From: Aquila chrysaetos chrysaetos
Lineage: Eukaryota > Chordata > Aves > Accipitriformes > Accipitridae
DNA: 64,000 nt
Direction: 5' to 3'
Assembly (NCBI RefSeq): GCF_900496995.4
Contig: NC_044018.1
Location: 14,346,501 to 14,410,500 of the forward strand
The notes below the pieces were generated by a model. That model saw only the letters and a list, made by a program, of their open reading frames with translations. It was not told where the DNA came from and did not search any database. Of the stretch, positions 1-13,370 are shown one piece after another (the first letter of the stretch is position 1; every line of letters begins with the position of its first letter). Position numbers and translations under genes: made by a program.

Positions 1-3000
1 CAAGCACTACAATATAAGTCTTAAAGAGACTTTGTTAAAAAAATAGGTTACTTTTTCATGAGGAATAGGTAATTAAGAAAAATACCTAATTGTAGAGGAT
101 GTTCAGACTTGCTGGTAGATACACAGTGAAATCTAATGACTGGAAGTTTTGGGAGACTTTGTCTTTAAAGATAGCAGATTTAGCCTCAGAGCCACTTTAT
201 GTTGGGAAAAACTGGGAACTCCAGAAACTTGAGCACTTACAATTTGTGAGAACATTATTCTACAGTGAGGGAATTTGGCTATCAAACACCATTGTTAGAG
301 CTAACTGTTGAAAGATGTGGGTTCATCGAAACTCACAGTAATCCAGCTTCACATGGGAAATGGGACCATGACCCTGCGTCCTTGCACACTCCTTTCTTCT
401 GGTTATCTGATGCAGGGCCCTGGAGAGGACAGGATTTTAGAACATCACAGTGCTGGCAGCAGACCATGACCAAGTTCTGTTTTTCATTGCTTTAGTTTGT
501 TGTCCTCAAAGGTAAGGAAAGAATACTGCACTTCATTCAGCACCCCTAGACTCACTGTTGGCTTGATGTATTCCTTTGGGTTTTTTTTTCTCACCTTCTT
601 AAGCAGGATCAGATAAATGGCTACACCCAGGGTAGACCAGTAGGCTGGAACATGTTGATAATAAAATATTCCTGATAATATTATATTTCTCCAAAATTAC
701 TTTCTCAGCTTGTTAGTGGCTCTGGTTGCATGATCTTTGCCCCTTTTCTTGCTACACTCTCTAGCTGGTAAGAAAGGTTAGAAGACAAGTAACCTCATTA
801 CTTCTGTACACCTACATCCAGTTAATGTATCCACATAGCAAAAATGTGAGTGATGAGAGATGAAATATTTTTGATCACGCTTTAGACAAAACAGTCAATA
901 TTCAGCTTCTCATTTTCAGGATTATTTTTCATTATGATGATGCTTAAAGATTTGTTCTGAGAGGCTGTCCTGTAGGAGGATCGAATTAAAGCTATTAGCA
1001 ATACCATTTTCTTTATTGAGTAAAAGATTTGATGTCTCCACAATAACAGTGAACATCACCGAGCTATTAAAGAAAAACATTATAATATAAAACATATTTT
1101 CTTTTGAGTTTTATTAAGATTTGTGTCATTTTTAGTCTCCAATGCTCCATGATGTAGTCAGCTTTTCTATAAGGAACAAGGAATTCTCAAAGTGCAATCT
1201 GTAGTCATGACACTGACATAAACCTTACTGTAAGGGAAAAGTAATGATATCTTTGGGGAAAATTTTAGTCAGGTGATGGTACTGAAGAGAGAAATTTCAG
1301 TCTGCTCAGAACTGCAGGTGTTTTTAATAACCAGATGAATATGCAGGACATGAATTACTGACTAGGGATACATTGATTAACAAACAGCAAAGATGCAATG
1401 ATTAAAATAAATACATGTATGTAAGTCTTAAGAAGCTGCATGGTAAGGAACATGGAATGTCCTAACATTGCTTAGCAGGCCGTCTTTTTAGATTGCCATT
1501 GTATAATACCGATGTTAGTCCAGGGCTGATAAAAAATTAGTCTCCTTCATTATCTGCACTGTAAAACTGACAGGAATGTGGAAGACAGTTGTCAGGCAGT
1601 GCAAGTATGAATGTTACCTAGTGCATATATCTAAGACCTATTAAGCTGCATTGTTTTAGTAATTAGATAAATTCTGAATGTTATTTTGTGAATATAGAGT
1701 ATAAGAAATTTTAGCATCAAAGTATAGTCCTTAAAAACATATGCTGTAAGTGATCTGTCATTTCCTGTTAAAAGTTTTGTTGCTCAGAAACTTTAGTCAT
1801 TCAGAGAAAAGAAACGATCATGTATGAGAAACAAAAACAGAAAACAGATGAAATTGATATCCAGACTGTTAAAAATATTTAGCAAAATACAAATTTTAAA
1901 TACAAATATTTATGCAATCTAAATATAAACATATATGTATATAAATTGGGAGGTCATTGTGACTCATTCGTGGTGTCAGCTGTACTTTATAAAAAGCTCT
2001 AAGTTTGAAAACTAGCAAAGTTATAACTTAAAACTAGTAATTAATTGAATGTATCATTTGAAGCTGTTGACATTACAATAAGGATTTGGTAAGCACTGGC
2101 TGTAGACTTCTAGAATTAGCATTTACTTAAATTCCAGTTTGGAATTCTGTTTTAGGACACTTTATTGCACATTAATTATGCTTTTATCCAACAGAGCTTG
2201 AACAATAAGAAAAATTACATTTTTGCCTTTAGATAGTTTCCATTGTGTGTGAGCAGTTTTGGAAATCTTTAAATTATACATCCATTTAAAATGCTTCTAG
2301 TAGTGCACAACTCTATAGCAATCTTTAGTTCCCAATTTAGCCACTCATAAGTGCTAAGTCTTTTCCTACCACCTCACCTTAATCCACTGGAAGATAATCC
2401 ACTTCCTCACTCCCAAGAGCAATTAATTCCTGCCGTACGTAAATACACACACACAAAAATGTTCACAATTAGACAATGTTTGCAATCTGCATTTCTAATT
2501 CAAACTTTACCTTTTTTACAGACTTCATGTGCATTAGCTCTCTTCCCAATGCTTATGTTTTCTCTCAAGTAGTGATACAGCTTACTTGACAACTTTCAAA
2601 AGCAAACGTACAAGCTTCCTTTCCTGAGTGTGCTTGCAGCAGGCTGCAGCAGCTCTTCCTGCAGCTGTAGCTGGAGTTCCTAGAAATGAGACTATGGCAG
2701 AGGATGAGGCATTTCTTGAATCCTTTTAACCATGCCTTTGAATTTAGAAATTAAATCAATATTAAAGAACTGAACCTGAACTCAATTCAAACAAAAGGCA
2801 AAAAAAAAAAAAAGGAAAGAAAAGCAGAAAGATGGGCTGGAACAATCTTAAATTAAGAATTGAACGAAAGACTATGTTTTACATTTGTACCACTTTTTAG
2901 TACTATGTTGGCCTCTATGCTTTGTCTCAACATGATTCCTGAGTTTTTCAAGTGCGGGTTCACACCCAAGAAAGCTTTTGTGCACCGATTGTCATTTCCA

Positions 3001-5651
3001 TTGAAACATGAGAAAAACATAAGAAGATTATGTTCGGCACTCTTTTATCTATAGACTGATGGATTGACAATTTTTTTTTTAAGCAATAAATGAATGAACT
3101 CATTTTTTCATCTATTAAGAACATGAAAATATTGAGTGTATTTGTAGAGGTATTAATATGTAATACTCACCAATATAAAACTGAATTAAAGTAAGGCAGG
3201 GGCAATCATATTATTACAATACAGCCAAAAGGCAATACAGCAGTTCAAAGTTCTGAAAAGTTCTATAAAGCAATTCAGTGAAGGTTATTCATCAGTTATC
3301 TTCTCCAAGCAGAATGTCGGAGTTACGTGCACAAATAAGAGGATTTCTTTTAAATCAGAACACTGATTTAAATGTAATCTACCCAAGTGATTCATGCCCA
3401 TATGAGTTCAACTGATATATATTCAAAGTAAAGATGTGTCAAATTATAATCACCTACCAATGCAGATTTGCTTCAGACTTAGGAAAGAAATTATTTAACT
3501 ATTTCTGTGCACATATTCCTGTATGATTGACTAGTTCCTATAACAAATTACAGTTTGTGTTTGCTCTTTGTGCTTTACCATTTATTTACTTCAGTGTAAC
3601 TTCTTTACCCTGTTTGATAATGCAACTATTCAAAGAAAATTCCCTATGTGTATGTATGTTCATTTTCTATTCCAAAACTACTCATTTTTATGTTCTTAAT
3701 TCTTACTTAGATCATTCTGGAAACCTACTATATTCTATGTGAACAACATTACCTGGGTGAGTTTTATGATCAAGTTAAGCATTTACTTTTGTACATGCAC
3801 ACACACATGCACACAAATGTACTAAAGACAGAAATCTCTTCTCAGACTTTAAATAGCTATGAATACTCCTGAAGTTTTGGACAGAAGAATTCAGAGAGTT
3901 TACATGTCATTCTGGATGTTTATGTAACACGTTAGATGCACCTCTCTTTCTTTTCTAGGTCCTCTTTAAGTGATGTTCTTCATGAGGAGATAATGTGCCT
4001 AAAGGACATTTCCTTTAGTGTCTTAGAAAGAGCAGGGAATGGAAGAAATTCTTGCTACATAGAACATATTTTTGAAATAATGATTAATAGTATCCAGTTC
4101 ATAATCTGCACACTGATAGATATTTGCATATTAAGATAATAATCAAAAGCTTTAAAGCTTTCCACATGCTTAGGGCCATTTACAACAAGATTTAACAGAT
4201 GCATATAATTAAGTCTTATTTCATGTACTTCTGAATTATTAGGAGAATCTGGAGTAGCTTTTAAAAGTGGCAGAACAAAACATTACCACTGCAACTTCTT
4301 TCAAATAGTTCTGACTATCCCCTGGGCATAGTGTTGAACAAAGCAGAACTGACTAAAATAAAATCAGAAGTTAAAATTCTGAATTTTTCAGAACATGTTC
4401 CAAAGACTTAAGGCTCCACTATGTGATATTTAAGTGGCAATATCACCATCTTAAAATCCAAACACTTCCTAGTCAGCAGTTATCTGGATCCTCACTCAAT
4501 GTTCATTACTCCTGTGTGGATGCAAACCAAGGCTTATATGAAGAGAATGCGTCAAAAAAGCAAAATGTTCTAAAATATAATAAGGAAATTTTTGCTGTGG
4601 TTTCTATAGGATGCCAGGTGAAGAGACCTTACTGTTTTAAAGTATGTGAATCAAATGTTCTGTCTTCATAAATCAGGGAAAAATAATCTATTAAAAAAAA
4701 AAAAAGGATTGATTCTTCAAGTTTCATAATCATGTTTAAAGGCAATTTTGTTCTTCACTGAAATTCTAATTTTGGAAAAAAGTCTTTTTGAAAAAAATAC
4801 AATATTGTTCTGGACAACTTCTTTTATATTCTTCTTAAGCAACACTATTATAATCAATTTGTTGGAAAAAACTCTGCATAAAACCACAAACTCTATCTGT
4901 CAATGCATCACAGAAAACTGAGAAACCTTAAAAATGGGTAGAAGTTTAAAGCCTTGCTCACAGGTGATTTTTTTTTTTTTTTCTGACTATCTGGAAATAA
5001 AAGATTGCATATAAATACTGGGAAGGATATTAAATAAAATATTAGGAGGATTAGAAGGATATTAAAAGGATATTAAATAAGTCTGAACTTCTTTTGCAAC
5101 CTGGAATAAACTCCTCTGAGACTTCAAGAATCTTTTGCATGGTCTTGGAATGAATGATGAAACTGCACAGTAACATTAATTGCATATGTGAAGAATCAGA
5201 TTTTATTGTCCAGGTAAGATGTTAATGACTGCCTTCAGCAAGAAAAAATGAGTTGCTATGCAGTAACAGATGTTAAAATAAGCTATCAGTGCAAGAAAGA
5301 CACCACATAGAACTTGAAATTTTAGAAGATACAGACAATGAAATAGACATAAAATTATTTTATCAGGTGACTCACTAAACTAGCACTGAAACATTTGATA
5401 TCTGTATCACCTATCTTGAACAGCAGCCTAATATAAACAAGCATAGGAATGCTACTACATAAATTATAAGTATCTACTCTCAAAGAAAAGAAATCCCTAA
5501 AACAAGTCAAACCAAAGCAAATTTTCTTATTTGGGAATTTAGATCCTTCTAGACAGTTTTCTGATAAAATGAAACAACATTACTTGAAAGTGTAATTTAT
5601 TGATAATTTCTACATGAAACTTATATTGTGTATATTTAGGTACCACAGGGA
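1..5651. other. AT-rich single-copy non-coding DNA
   Basis: No gene, LTR or CR1 signature is recognised here. Stops are dense in all six frames and the longest open frames are about 60 to 80 codons without recognisable motifs. The stretch contains A or T runs at 2800-2813, 4693-4705 and 4968-4982, and a GGATATTAAA-like local duplication around 5040-5085. The base composition fits bird intergenic or intronic DNA. Conserved non-coding elements could be present but cannot be recognised without an alignment. Confidence 0.6.
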
Positions 5652-5673
5652 TTTTTTTTTTTTTTTTTTTTTT
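5652..5673. repeat. Poly(T) run, 22 nt
   Basis: This is an uninterrupted run of about 22 T. It could be the reversed poly(A) tail of a retrotransposed copy, but no recognisable element adjoins it, so it is called a mononucleotide microsatellite. Confidence 0.9.
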
Positions 5674-8513
5674 CCATTTTTATGACATGATAAATACAAT
5701 GCATGTGTCAAAGTTATTGGGGTTTTGTTTTGTCTTCTGTCAAATATTTGGCAGTAAAAACACAAACAGCATATTTGGTAGTATATTTGCTACTAAAAAT
5801 GAATTTTAACCCATTTTAATAAAAGTAATAACAACGTTCAGATTAACGAACTTTAATTCATTTAACTTTGAGAGAAACACTTTTTTAATAAGCTTATAAG
5901 CTAATAATCAAATGCCTTGTTAATAAAGAAATCACACAATATTAAATAAAAATGTTAAGCAGCTATTCATTAAGAAACACTAATGTAAATCACAAATTAC
6001 TTCATAAAATTGTTTCATTCTCTCACCATAGAGAAGTCTCAGTTATACAATTAGCAAATTAGCAATTCTTTTAAGAGACCATCAATATACCTAGCTTTGT
6101 ACATGAAAGGTGTTGCAAGATACTGCACTGAGAATGACTCAATAATTAACAAACTTAATAAATAAATAATGTAATTGTCAGTATCCAGTCACTGGAATTG
6201 TCAACTGCAATGGAAGTGGCTCTGTTTCATCTCTGACCTCCTGGCTTTCATTTATGATCAAACACAGTCTGAATTAGTATACTTTCCTTTACTTCAGAGC
6301 TCAGTCATTATTTTAGACTCCTCATCTTGCCATTTTGTTATACATGTCTAATAGTTCAGGACACTTTTGAAAACTTTTCATTGAAATGCTGTGGTTAAAA
6401 GGTTGCTTAATCTCACAACAAGCACTTCTACCACAAGAACCCAAAATTTATCATGTCCCAGTTCACATGGGGAAGAGTTAGGTCCTTCAGTGGTCAGCTG
6501 CAAATGGTAATTAATTCATCTCTACTTTAGAATAATTTTCTTTACTATCAAAAAAGAGGAATTTCCAATGATTTCTTCATTGCCTCAGTGGTTCTTTATT
6601 CTATTTCTTGTTTGTGCCACAATCAAAAATCAAACTTTTTGAGTTCCTAAAGGTAACAGGAATTCAAATTAGCCTGCAGTGGCTCATGAAGTTGTTGATA
6701 ATGTAAGCATGGAAGTCATTTGGAAGAATATTAAGATATCATGCATGAAGAGCTGCATAAATATGATGAGCAGAGTAATAGAAAATCAGATAAATTATAG
6801 AGGGCAAGATCATGCCCTTGGGGATTAATAAAAACTTGTGCTACAAGCTTATTAATTGGAGCTGACTAGTGTAAAAAGATTCTTGTTTTCCATCATCTTA
6901 TGATAGTTTATAAACTTCAAAATAATTCAGTAATGAAAAAGGTAAATGTTATCTCAGAATATATAGAGTAGCATACCAGCTATAGCTTGTAGCATAGGGT
7001 ACCAGTAAAGCAGAAAATTGTTAATTTTACCTTAAAAAGTCCTGGTGAGATCTAGTCCATACAATAAATTAAAAAAAAAAAAAACCAAAAAGTGTTTGTC
7101 CCGTACATGACTGTGGACCAAAAAAAGTTGGTATGATAGAGGAATAAAGACCATCTTACCAAAGACGGCAAAAGCTTTTGTCTTATATATTCAAAGGATA
7201 TGATTATTAAATAGAGAAAAGGAGAAAGAAAGGAGGAAACACAATCTGAGCTTAAAGGACAAATTACTGGCCATTAGTATATTTAAATCAGAAATTAGAG
7301 AAAGATTCTAAAATAAAGCACTGAGGCTCTATAGCAGCCTTTCAGTAGGAGCATCAGGAGAAAACAATAACAAGCAAATTATTTTTAAGATTGATCTTAA
7401 TCAGTGTATAAAAGGGGTCTGATGACTGAACTTGAAACACTTGAGGTCTTTTAAAGTCCTATTTGGCAAACCCCCAGTCTTTTTCTTGTTTGGCTACAGG
7501 GCCAAATACAAAGTTCTGGAAGGAAAAAAAATTAAATAAATTAAGACTTAGGAAATACTGGGATTGTTAGTTTTAAAGCAAAGCAAAAGCCACCTCACAA
7601 ATAGCATGAATAGCACTTTTGCCAGCCTGGGACGCTCCTGTGTCATTCACATGTTACTCCTGTCTTTCACAACGACAGTATGGGTCATCATCATCCTAGA
7701 GTCATCTTGCTTTCTTCAACTTGGGTTTGGACAAATCCTGATCCATAAATCATTGGCTCCAGTTGACTTTTACTTCTGTATGTCTCTTTTTACCTCTTCT
7801 TTTTTTGTCAGGCAAGTTTAAGGGATGAAATCAAGAAAGTCTCTCAGTAGTGGAAAGTAATCAGGGACCAAACATTTACAGAAGCATCTGATGCACCTTA
7901 CTGCCACAAGATTAGCATATTTTTTACCTGATTAAAAGACCAGATGCTGCTCTATGCTTCTGCAGCAATAAGATCGTTCAACACCAGAAATAGAAAGCCT
8001 GCATATCTTTGTTATTCTTCCTCTTTTGATCGCACAAATTTGCTGTTGACTCTTCTGTGCTGTTTAAAAAAGAATGTTTCTCCCTCCATGAGAAAAAGTA
8101 GGCAACAGCTCTTATCATCAAGAAGATCATGATGAACACTTTTTTTGTAAAACTTTATATAGCTGAAGAAAATGAGAACTGTGACTCTTGTAATGTACAG
8201 TATTAGCAATTTTCGTTTTCTAAGTGTTTTAGCTTCCTCATTCATTACTTATTGTATTTCTACATTCAAATTAAATGGGATTGTCACAATAACATCACCA
8301 GCATTAATAGGATATGAAACCCCAAACCACATTAGTTGTTCTGTGTTATAACAGTTAACAAGCACTTAATTTTTCTTAGCCTTTGCTGAGCCCAGAAGAC
8401 TCCTCAGAGCATGGCCTTTCTCAGCAAAGCAAAACAACATTGTTTATTAATTATGTAGACTTTAGGCCAAATTATCAAAGAACTTTCAGTAGTACTTCTG
8501 TTTTTATTTGCAG
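5674..8513. other. AT-rich single-copy non-coding DNA
   Basis: No gene or mobile element is recognised. Features are limited to an A run at 7071-7084 and short unsupported open frames, such as 85 codons from 7564 on the plus strand and 77 codons on the minus strand at 8012-8245. The sequence is CpG-poor. Confidence 0.55.
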
Positions 8514-8643
8514 AAATCAGTTGGATATTTACACTTCAGGAGTACCTGTTAGCATGCCCAAATGCTGCTATGTACAGATAGATGTATATAATAACAATAT
8601 GGGCACAGGTTATACAAGTGACTGTTTTTCAGGTGGAAATGAG
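8514..8643 (+). other. Candidate internal exon (130 nt), unidentified
   Basis: The segment is preceded by a pyrimidine-rich acceptor (TTTTTATTTGCAG, ending 8513) and followed by a good donor (GAG|GTAAGA at 8644). One frame is open throughout. The first base completes a codon, then 43 codons follow, ending in phase 0. The peptide includes CCYVQIDVYNNN and three cysteines. I do not recognise a family. The open frame extends further upstream, so the splice sites and not the frame length are the argument. Chance matches to both splice consensuses are expected several times in 64 kb, so this stays a candidate. It could belong to a gene on the plus strand that spans the window, or be a pseudo-exon. 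Confidence 0.25.
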
Positions 8644-8713
8644 GTAAGATTGATGTCTTCATAAACTGAACAAAAGCAAAATGTCCTACGTATCACTTAA
8701 AACCTCACCCTGT

Positions 8714-8733
8714 AAAAAAAAAAAAAAAAAAAA
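8714..8733. repeat. Poly(A) run, 20 nt
   Basis: This is an uninterrupted run of about 20 A, 70 bp after the candidate exon. No retroposon body is recognised next to it. Confidence 0.9.
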
Positions 8734-8819
8734 TCTATTTTCACTTATTTGTATAGGCCTACAAATGACAGTGTATGAAGACATGGTCAGAATCACAGGT
8801 AGGAAAGCAATAATGTCAA

Positions 8820-9370
8820 TGTGTCAGGGCCCTGAGTACATCTCACCTTCTAGGAGTTCAGCTGGCTGAATCCAAGCTGAATCTGAGCTCCTTCACTGGT
8901 AGGAGCTGTCATGAACAAAGCTAGAAATGAAGGCTGCCCCTCCTTTCCTTGGGAGCTGCTTTTAATTAAGCTGGGGGTGACAACACGGCAGGCATGAGCA
9001 ATGCCTTCACTAGCAAGGAGCTATGGCATTGGCTTAGAAGTTAGAGACAGGATCCAGTGTGTAGGCGGTGATCAGGGTCAGTCCTAGTGTGGTGCTGGTC
9101 CGTCATGATGACACGTGTCCAAGATCAAGCTAAGCAGTGCGAAAACATCAAAACTGGTATAACCAGGTGCAGACATATCTGCAGCACAGGGGGTCATTAG
9201 GAGAGCCTTAGCATAAAATTAGCTTCCAAGGATGGGAAGGGAATTCCAGCTGTCCACAACAGCTCTTTTAAGTGAGGAAGTTGACCTTTGACTCAACCAG
9301 TTGAACTTCTTAAGTTAGGCAAACTCCTGGAAGCGGGGTTAGGAACCTGATGTTGGGCAGCAATTTGGAG
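8820..9370. mobile_element. Possible degenerate LTR or ERV remnant
   Basis: This 550-bp block is less AT-rich than its flanks and carries at least six CpG dinucleotides (for example in ACACGG, GGCGGTG, GTCCGTC, ACACGTG, TGCGAAA and AGCGGGG). The several kilobases on either side have very few. It begins near TGTCAGGGCCC. Such CpG-richer islands in bird intergenic DNA are commonly LTR insertions, but I could not define ends, a target duplication or a poly(A) signal. It could instead be a small unmethylated regulatory element. Confidence 0.3.
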
Positions 9371-12300
9371 ACAGAAACAAAGAACAGGTGATGAAAGAAG
9401 AGGATAAGTAGAAATTTGTGTATAGCCTAAAACAGGAAAGTTGGAAGATGTCCTCAGTGTACTCTACATTCAGATTTTTTTTCTTGCTGGGGTCACTCAA
9501 GACTGCCCTCTAATATTTAGCTGTTTCCATTACCTACTGCTGCGTCAGTAACTAGTCACTGGGCAAATGCCTGCTAGTATCAGTGGCAACATCAACATCA
9601 ATATAAATAAAATAACTAGTCCCATGATTTCAGATAAAATAAATATAATTGTATCTTACCCATCAGCTACTAATTCATAGGTAGAAGTGAGGTCAGTGAG
9701 ATCAGGCAGAAGCAAACTCAATATAATTAGCTCCAGGCAAAATCCTTTTTTTTTTTTTTTTTAAGCAGTTTTAGCAAGGTTAATGAGATAACAGAAAAAT
9801 GAGTCTGGACTATGTGAAAAGGCATAATCTATCTCTACGTCCAGTCATCAGCCTTGTACATAAACAGCTGTCATTTAAGATTACAGAGTTTAAAGGATGT
9901 TCATCCATTTATCAATTCTAGACTTGTCTTGTGGTTGTTATGAATTCTGTATGTTTTCCTCTCTGGCCTCTTAGTGCAGTAGGTTAGTATCTGGAAATTT
10001 TCCTGTATAAATGTTAGATAACAGTTACTAAGTTCATTTCAACAGTGAATGCTGCTACAGCCTACACTTAGCTAGCTTGATGTGATCCTTTTTACACCAC
10101 AGATTCTTTAAAAGCTCAGATTGATCATGGATAGAAGAGTGATGGGTAAGATATAAGAGAACTGTGAGATTGGAAGGATCCGTTCTCTTAAAAAATCAGT
10201 AATAACTTAGTCATTCAGATCATTAAATGTGAAAAGTAATTTCTCCCTCAGATTGGTTTAGGGTTTTTCAATTTTATGGGTTTTTTTCTGTGTAATATGG
10301 AGAATTGGATCAGCTGCTGACAATTTGAGGTCATCTCCTTCCCAGTTATCCCTTCCATTGCGGTAATATTAAGTGCAAATAGTATATTGGCCATATTTTT
10401 TGTCAACTTGATTTCCCAAAGACTAAGGTCAATGCATTTGTAATGCTTAAAATAACCATAATCAACTTTGTAGGTAATGGGAAGAAATGAATGATTCAGT
10501 TATCTTCTGAAGATGCCTATAATATCCATTGAGGTAATAAGGGCAGGTGGGTTGCTAACTTAGTTGTTTCAGCTAAAGTCCTAGCATTAGACTAGAAAAT
10601 GTGGACAGCAGACATCTGTCCCTAAAAAGGTAACTTATAGGGTAAAGTTCTTAAGGTAAAGAACCTTAATTGTCTGGTATCTGTTATCCTAAGCTGGGAT
10701 AATTAGGAAAATTTAAAGCATGGATTAATGCTTGCACATGTGGAGCTGGACAGCTGGAAACAACACAGGAGAAGCAAACACAAAGCTTACTTACAAGAAA
10801 GGCCTACCTGAAGTTTTGCTCCTGTAGAAAAAAACCCAACCAAATATAACTGCATAATAATAATGTAATAATACTATATCAATATATAATAATGATATAT
10901 CTGCATAATAATACCTATGGGGATTCAAAGAGTAAGTCCTCTTTAGGATAGACAACAATGTGACCATGTTTTTTGTTTTTTTTTTTTTTTACACAGGTAA
11001 TGATATTGCTGATTTTTTATGTAATTCCAGAATTATTCCAGGGACTGGAATCCAGGTCATGGTATTACCCCTGTGCAATATGCTTGTTTCAGCTACTCAG
11101 CCAACATGTTGCTCAATACCTGCCTTCCACTTTATCCCGTTATGATTCGGATATGCAAATGTGCTCATATTCTGTTAAATAACCAGCAATGCCCAAGACG
11201 TTGTGTTAGGAGCATGCCTAAATCCACCTCAGGTGCCTATAATAAGTAGAAGGAATAGCTAGGATCACTAGACTTAATGTAGGACTATTCAACAACCTAT
11301 GATACACAAGACCTTAAATCTCATTCAGAATTTATTTTATTGTTCTGTCTGGACTTATGAAAACCATAAATCTCAACTATAGGACTTTAATTTCATACCC
11401 TAACTAAAAAAGAAACTTAAAATAGCATTTTCCTCTTCACCATGTTGAAAACCAGGCTCACAATCACATTTATCCATTCCCCAAATAAACACTGGGTTTT
11501 ACTGTCGTGTGTACTGCAGAGACCAGAAAGTAGTTTACGAACAAACTTGGTCTTCTCTGTTCTGATCATCAACCAAAGAAACACAGAATCAAATTACAGA
11601 CTAGATAACTATCTAAAGGGCAGAAAGGGATTCTAGCTGGGGATCAGCTTGAAGTTTACACAGCTACCACAAGAGAAATATCAGCTTTTTTCAAATCAAG
11701 AGAATCTGACATATTTGTTATTAAAAATAAATTGCTACTTAATTCCATAATACTATTATTAATTTCACTCTTTGCTATGACATTTTGGCTATATTTGTTC
11801 TGTCTTGCAGAATGAAGCCTATTTCACGGAATGAGCAAATATATTTTTCTCTCTATTTTCTGTTGATCTCAGAGTAACATAACTACAAATGGGAAGAAAC
11901 ATGGTTTCTTTAATCTTTCTAACTAATGAAATGAAAGTATTCAATAACCCTATTACTGTTCTCACATCTATCACCATTTCATATTAAGATATGCTTTTTT
12001 TCTTGATCAAGTACAGAAACTTATATCAGTACAGAAAAATATATCATTCTAGTTTTTTACTTACCAGCCTAATATAACCAGACAGATCAATTTCACACCT
12101 AAATCTGTTATCCAACATCATGTACAGTCTATTCTTTACAAGTGTGATAAGGAAAATCCAGTTTCCCAAATTTCACGTTTGGGCTTTCAAGGTTTTACTA
12201 AAATGATTCCTGCTATATTGAATTTGATTTTTTGAGAGCTAACATAAGTAAAAATGCTGAAGCAGAAATCTAGTTGTGTAACAGATGTAGTCTTTCCAAT

Positions 12301-13370
12301 TTCAAGTATATTTTCATAGCCCATATATGAACTAAGACTTGAAAATCACCAAGGCATAGAAGATATTTTTTTAACCTGTATACATTGGCTGCAAACTTCC
12401 CTGATAGACTCCTTGAATATTTTGCTTAGTGTCTCAAACACCTTACATCCGTACACTTTACGGTTTAAGATTTTTCCCTACTTTTTCCACACAGACCTTT
12501 GAAAAGAATGAAATAAAATCTCCAGAAGACAAACAGCAATAAGTAATGTTAACAATGAGCATTTTCTGATGTGAGGCACGTTAGTATTGTAAGTAGCTTT
12601 TTTAGCCACTGCTGATGTTGCATTGGCAGAAATCAGTCCCTAGCCCCAAGTTTTGGCAGCCAAGGGAACAAGTCACTAACTTTCTCTCCATTGGATCTTT
12701 TGACTATTTTGCCAATAAGTGTGCTAAAAGATAAAGAAGAAAAGAGTTCAGAGAAAACTCTCCCACCTGCTGATATCAGAATCTAAAGAACTCGCCCTCT
12801 GTGGTTTCACTGACAAACTGATCTGCAGTAACTACCACAGGCTTGAAACCAAAAGTTTTCTTCTTTGCAAAGCACATCTCTCTCTATCACCCCCCCCACC
12901 TGCACTCTGCTATTGAAAAAAATATTTTTGCTATCTCCACAAATGAAATAAAGCTATAAGGTTTTAATCTCATTTGCCATTAAAAGAAGAACATAACTCC
13001 CTTGTGGGCACTGCAATTTTGGGAACTGCTTACATTACTGGTAATGACTTTGTTTTCTTATTTGATATTATTCTCCTGGTACCACTCTTTATAAACTGAT
13101 TGTTCAGATCAAGAGTGTACCCCAACATTGTTAGAGCCCTCAATTATCAGAAGAAACATATTAAAGTATAAAATCAGAAATTAGATTTGATCAGAAATTA
13201 GATCTTGTTTAGATCTTTATTAGGAAGTAGGTCTGTTTGAATAGGTGAAGAAGAATTGGGAAATAAAGAAGAAAAAATAATTTTCATTTAGTAGTTCCCT
13301 TTACATTGATTTGCTCATGTTTTGCCCTTTTGTTCCTATTTGATTTGAAAGATGTTTCCTTTCAGAATTT
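9371..13370. other. AT-rich single-copy non-coding DNA
   Basis: No gene or mobile element is supported. T runs lie at 9746-9762 and 10976-10990. The second of these is followed directly by ACACAG|GTAATG, so it resembles a splice acceptor running into a donor, but no exon lies between. A local AT repeat with two CTGCATAATAAT copies sits at about 10848-10915, and a C8 run at about 12890. On the minus strand, about 12066-12134 is an open 23-codon stretch ending at a GTAAGT donor. It is too short to support. Confidence 0.5.

Noticed and set aside
511..521. Donor-like CTCAAAG|GTAAGG with an acceptor-like TTATCTGATGCAG near 416
   Set aside because: All three frames of the 94-95 nt segment between them contain a stop, so it is not a coding exon.
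8759..8800. 42-nt segment between TTTGTATAG and CACAG|GTAGG
   Set aside because: The only open frame is in a phase that cannot follow the 8514-8643 candidate directly, and the segment is short. Kept as chance.
12066..12134. Minus-strand 23-codon open segment with a GTAAGT donor
   Set aside because: The acceptor is weak (CTTGTAAAG) and an open stretch this short is expected by chance.
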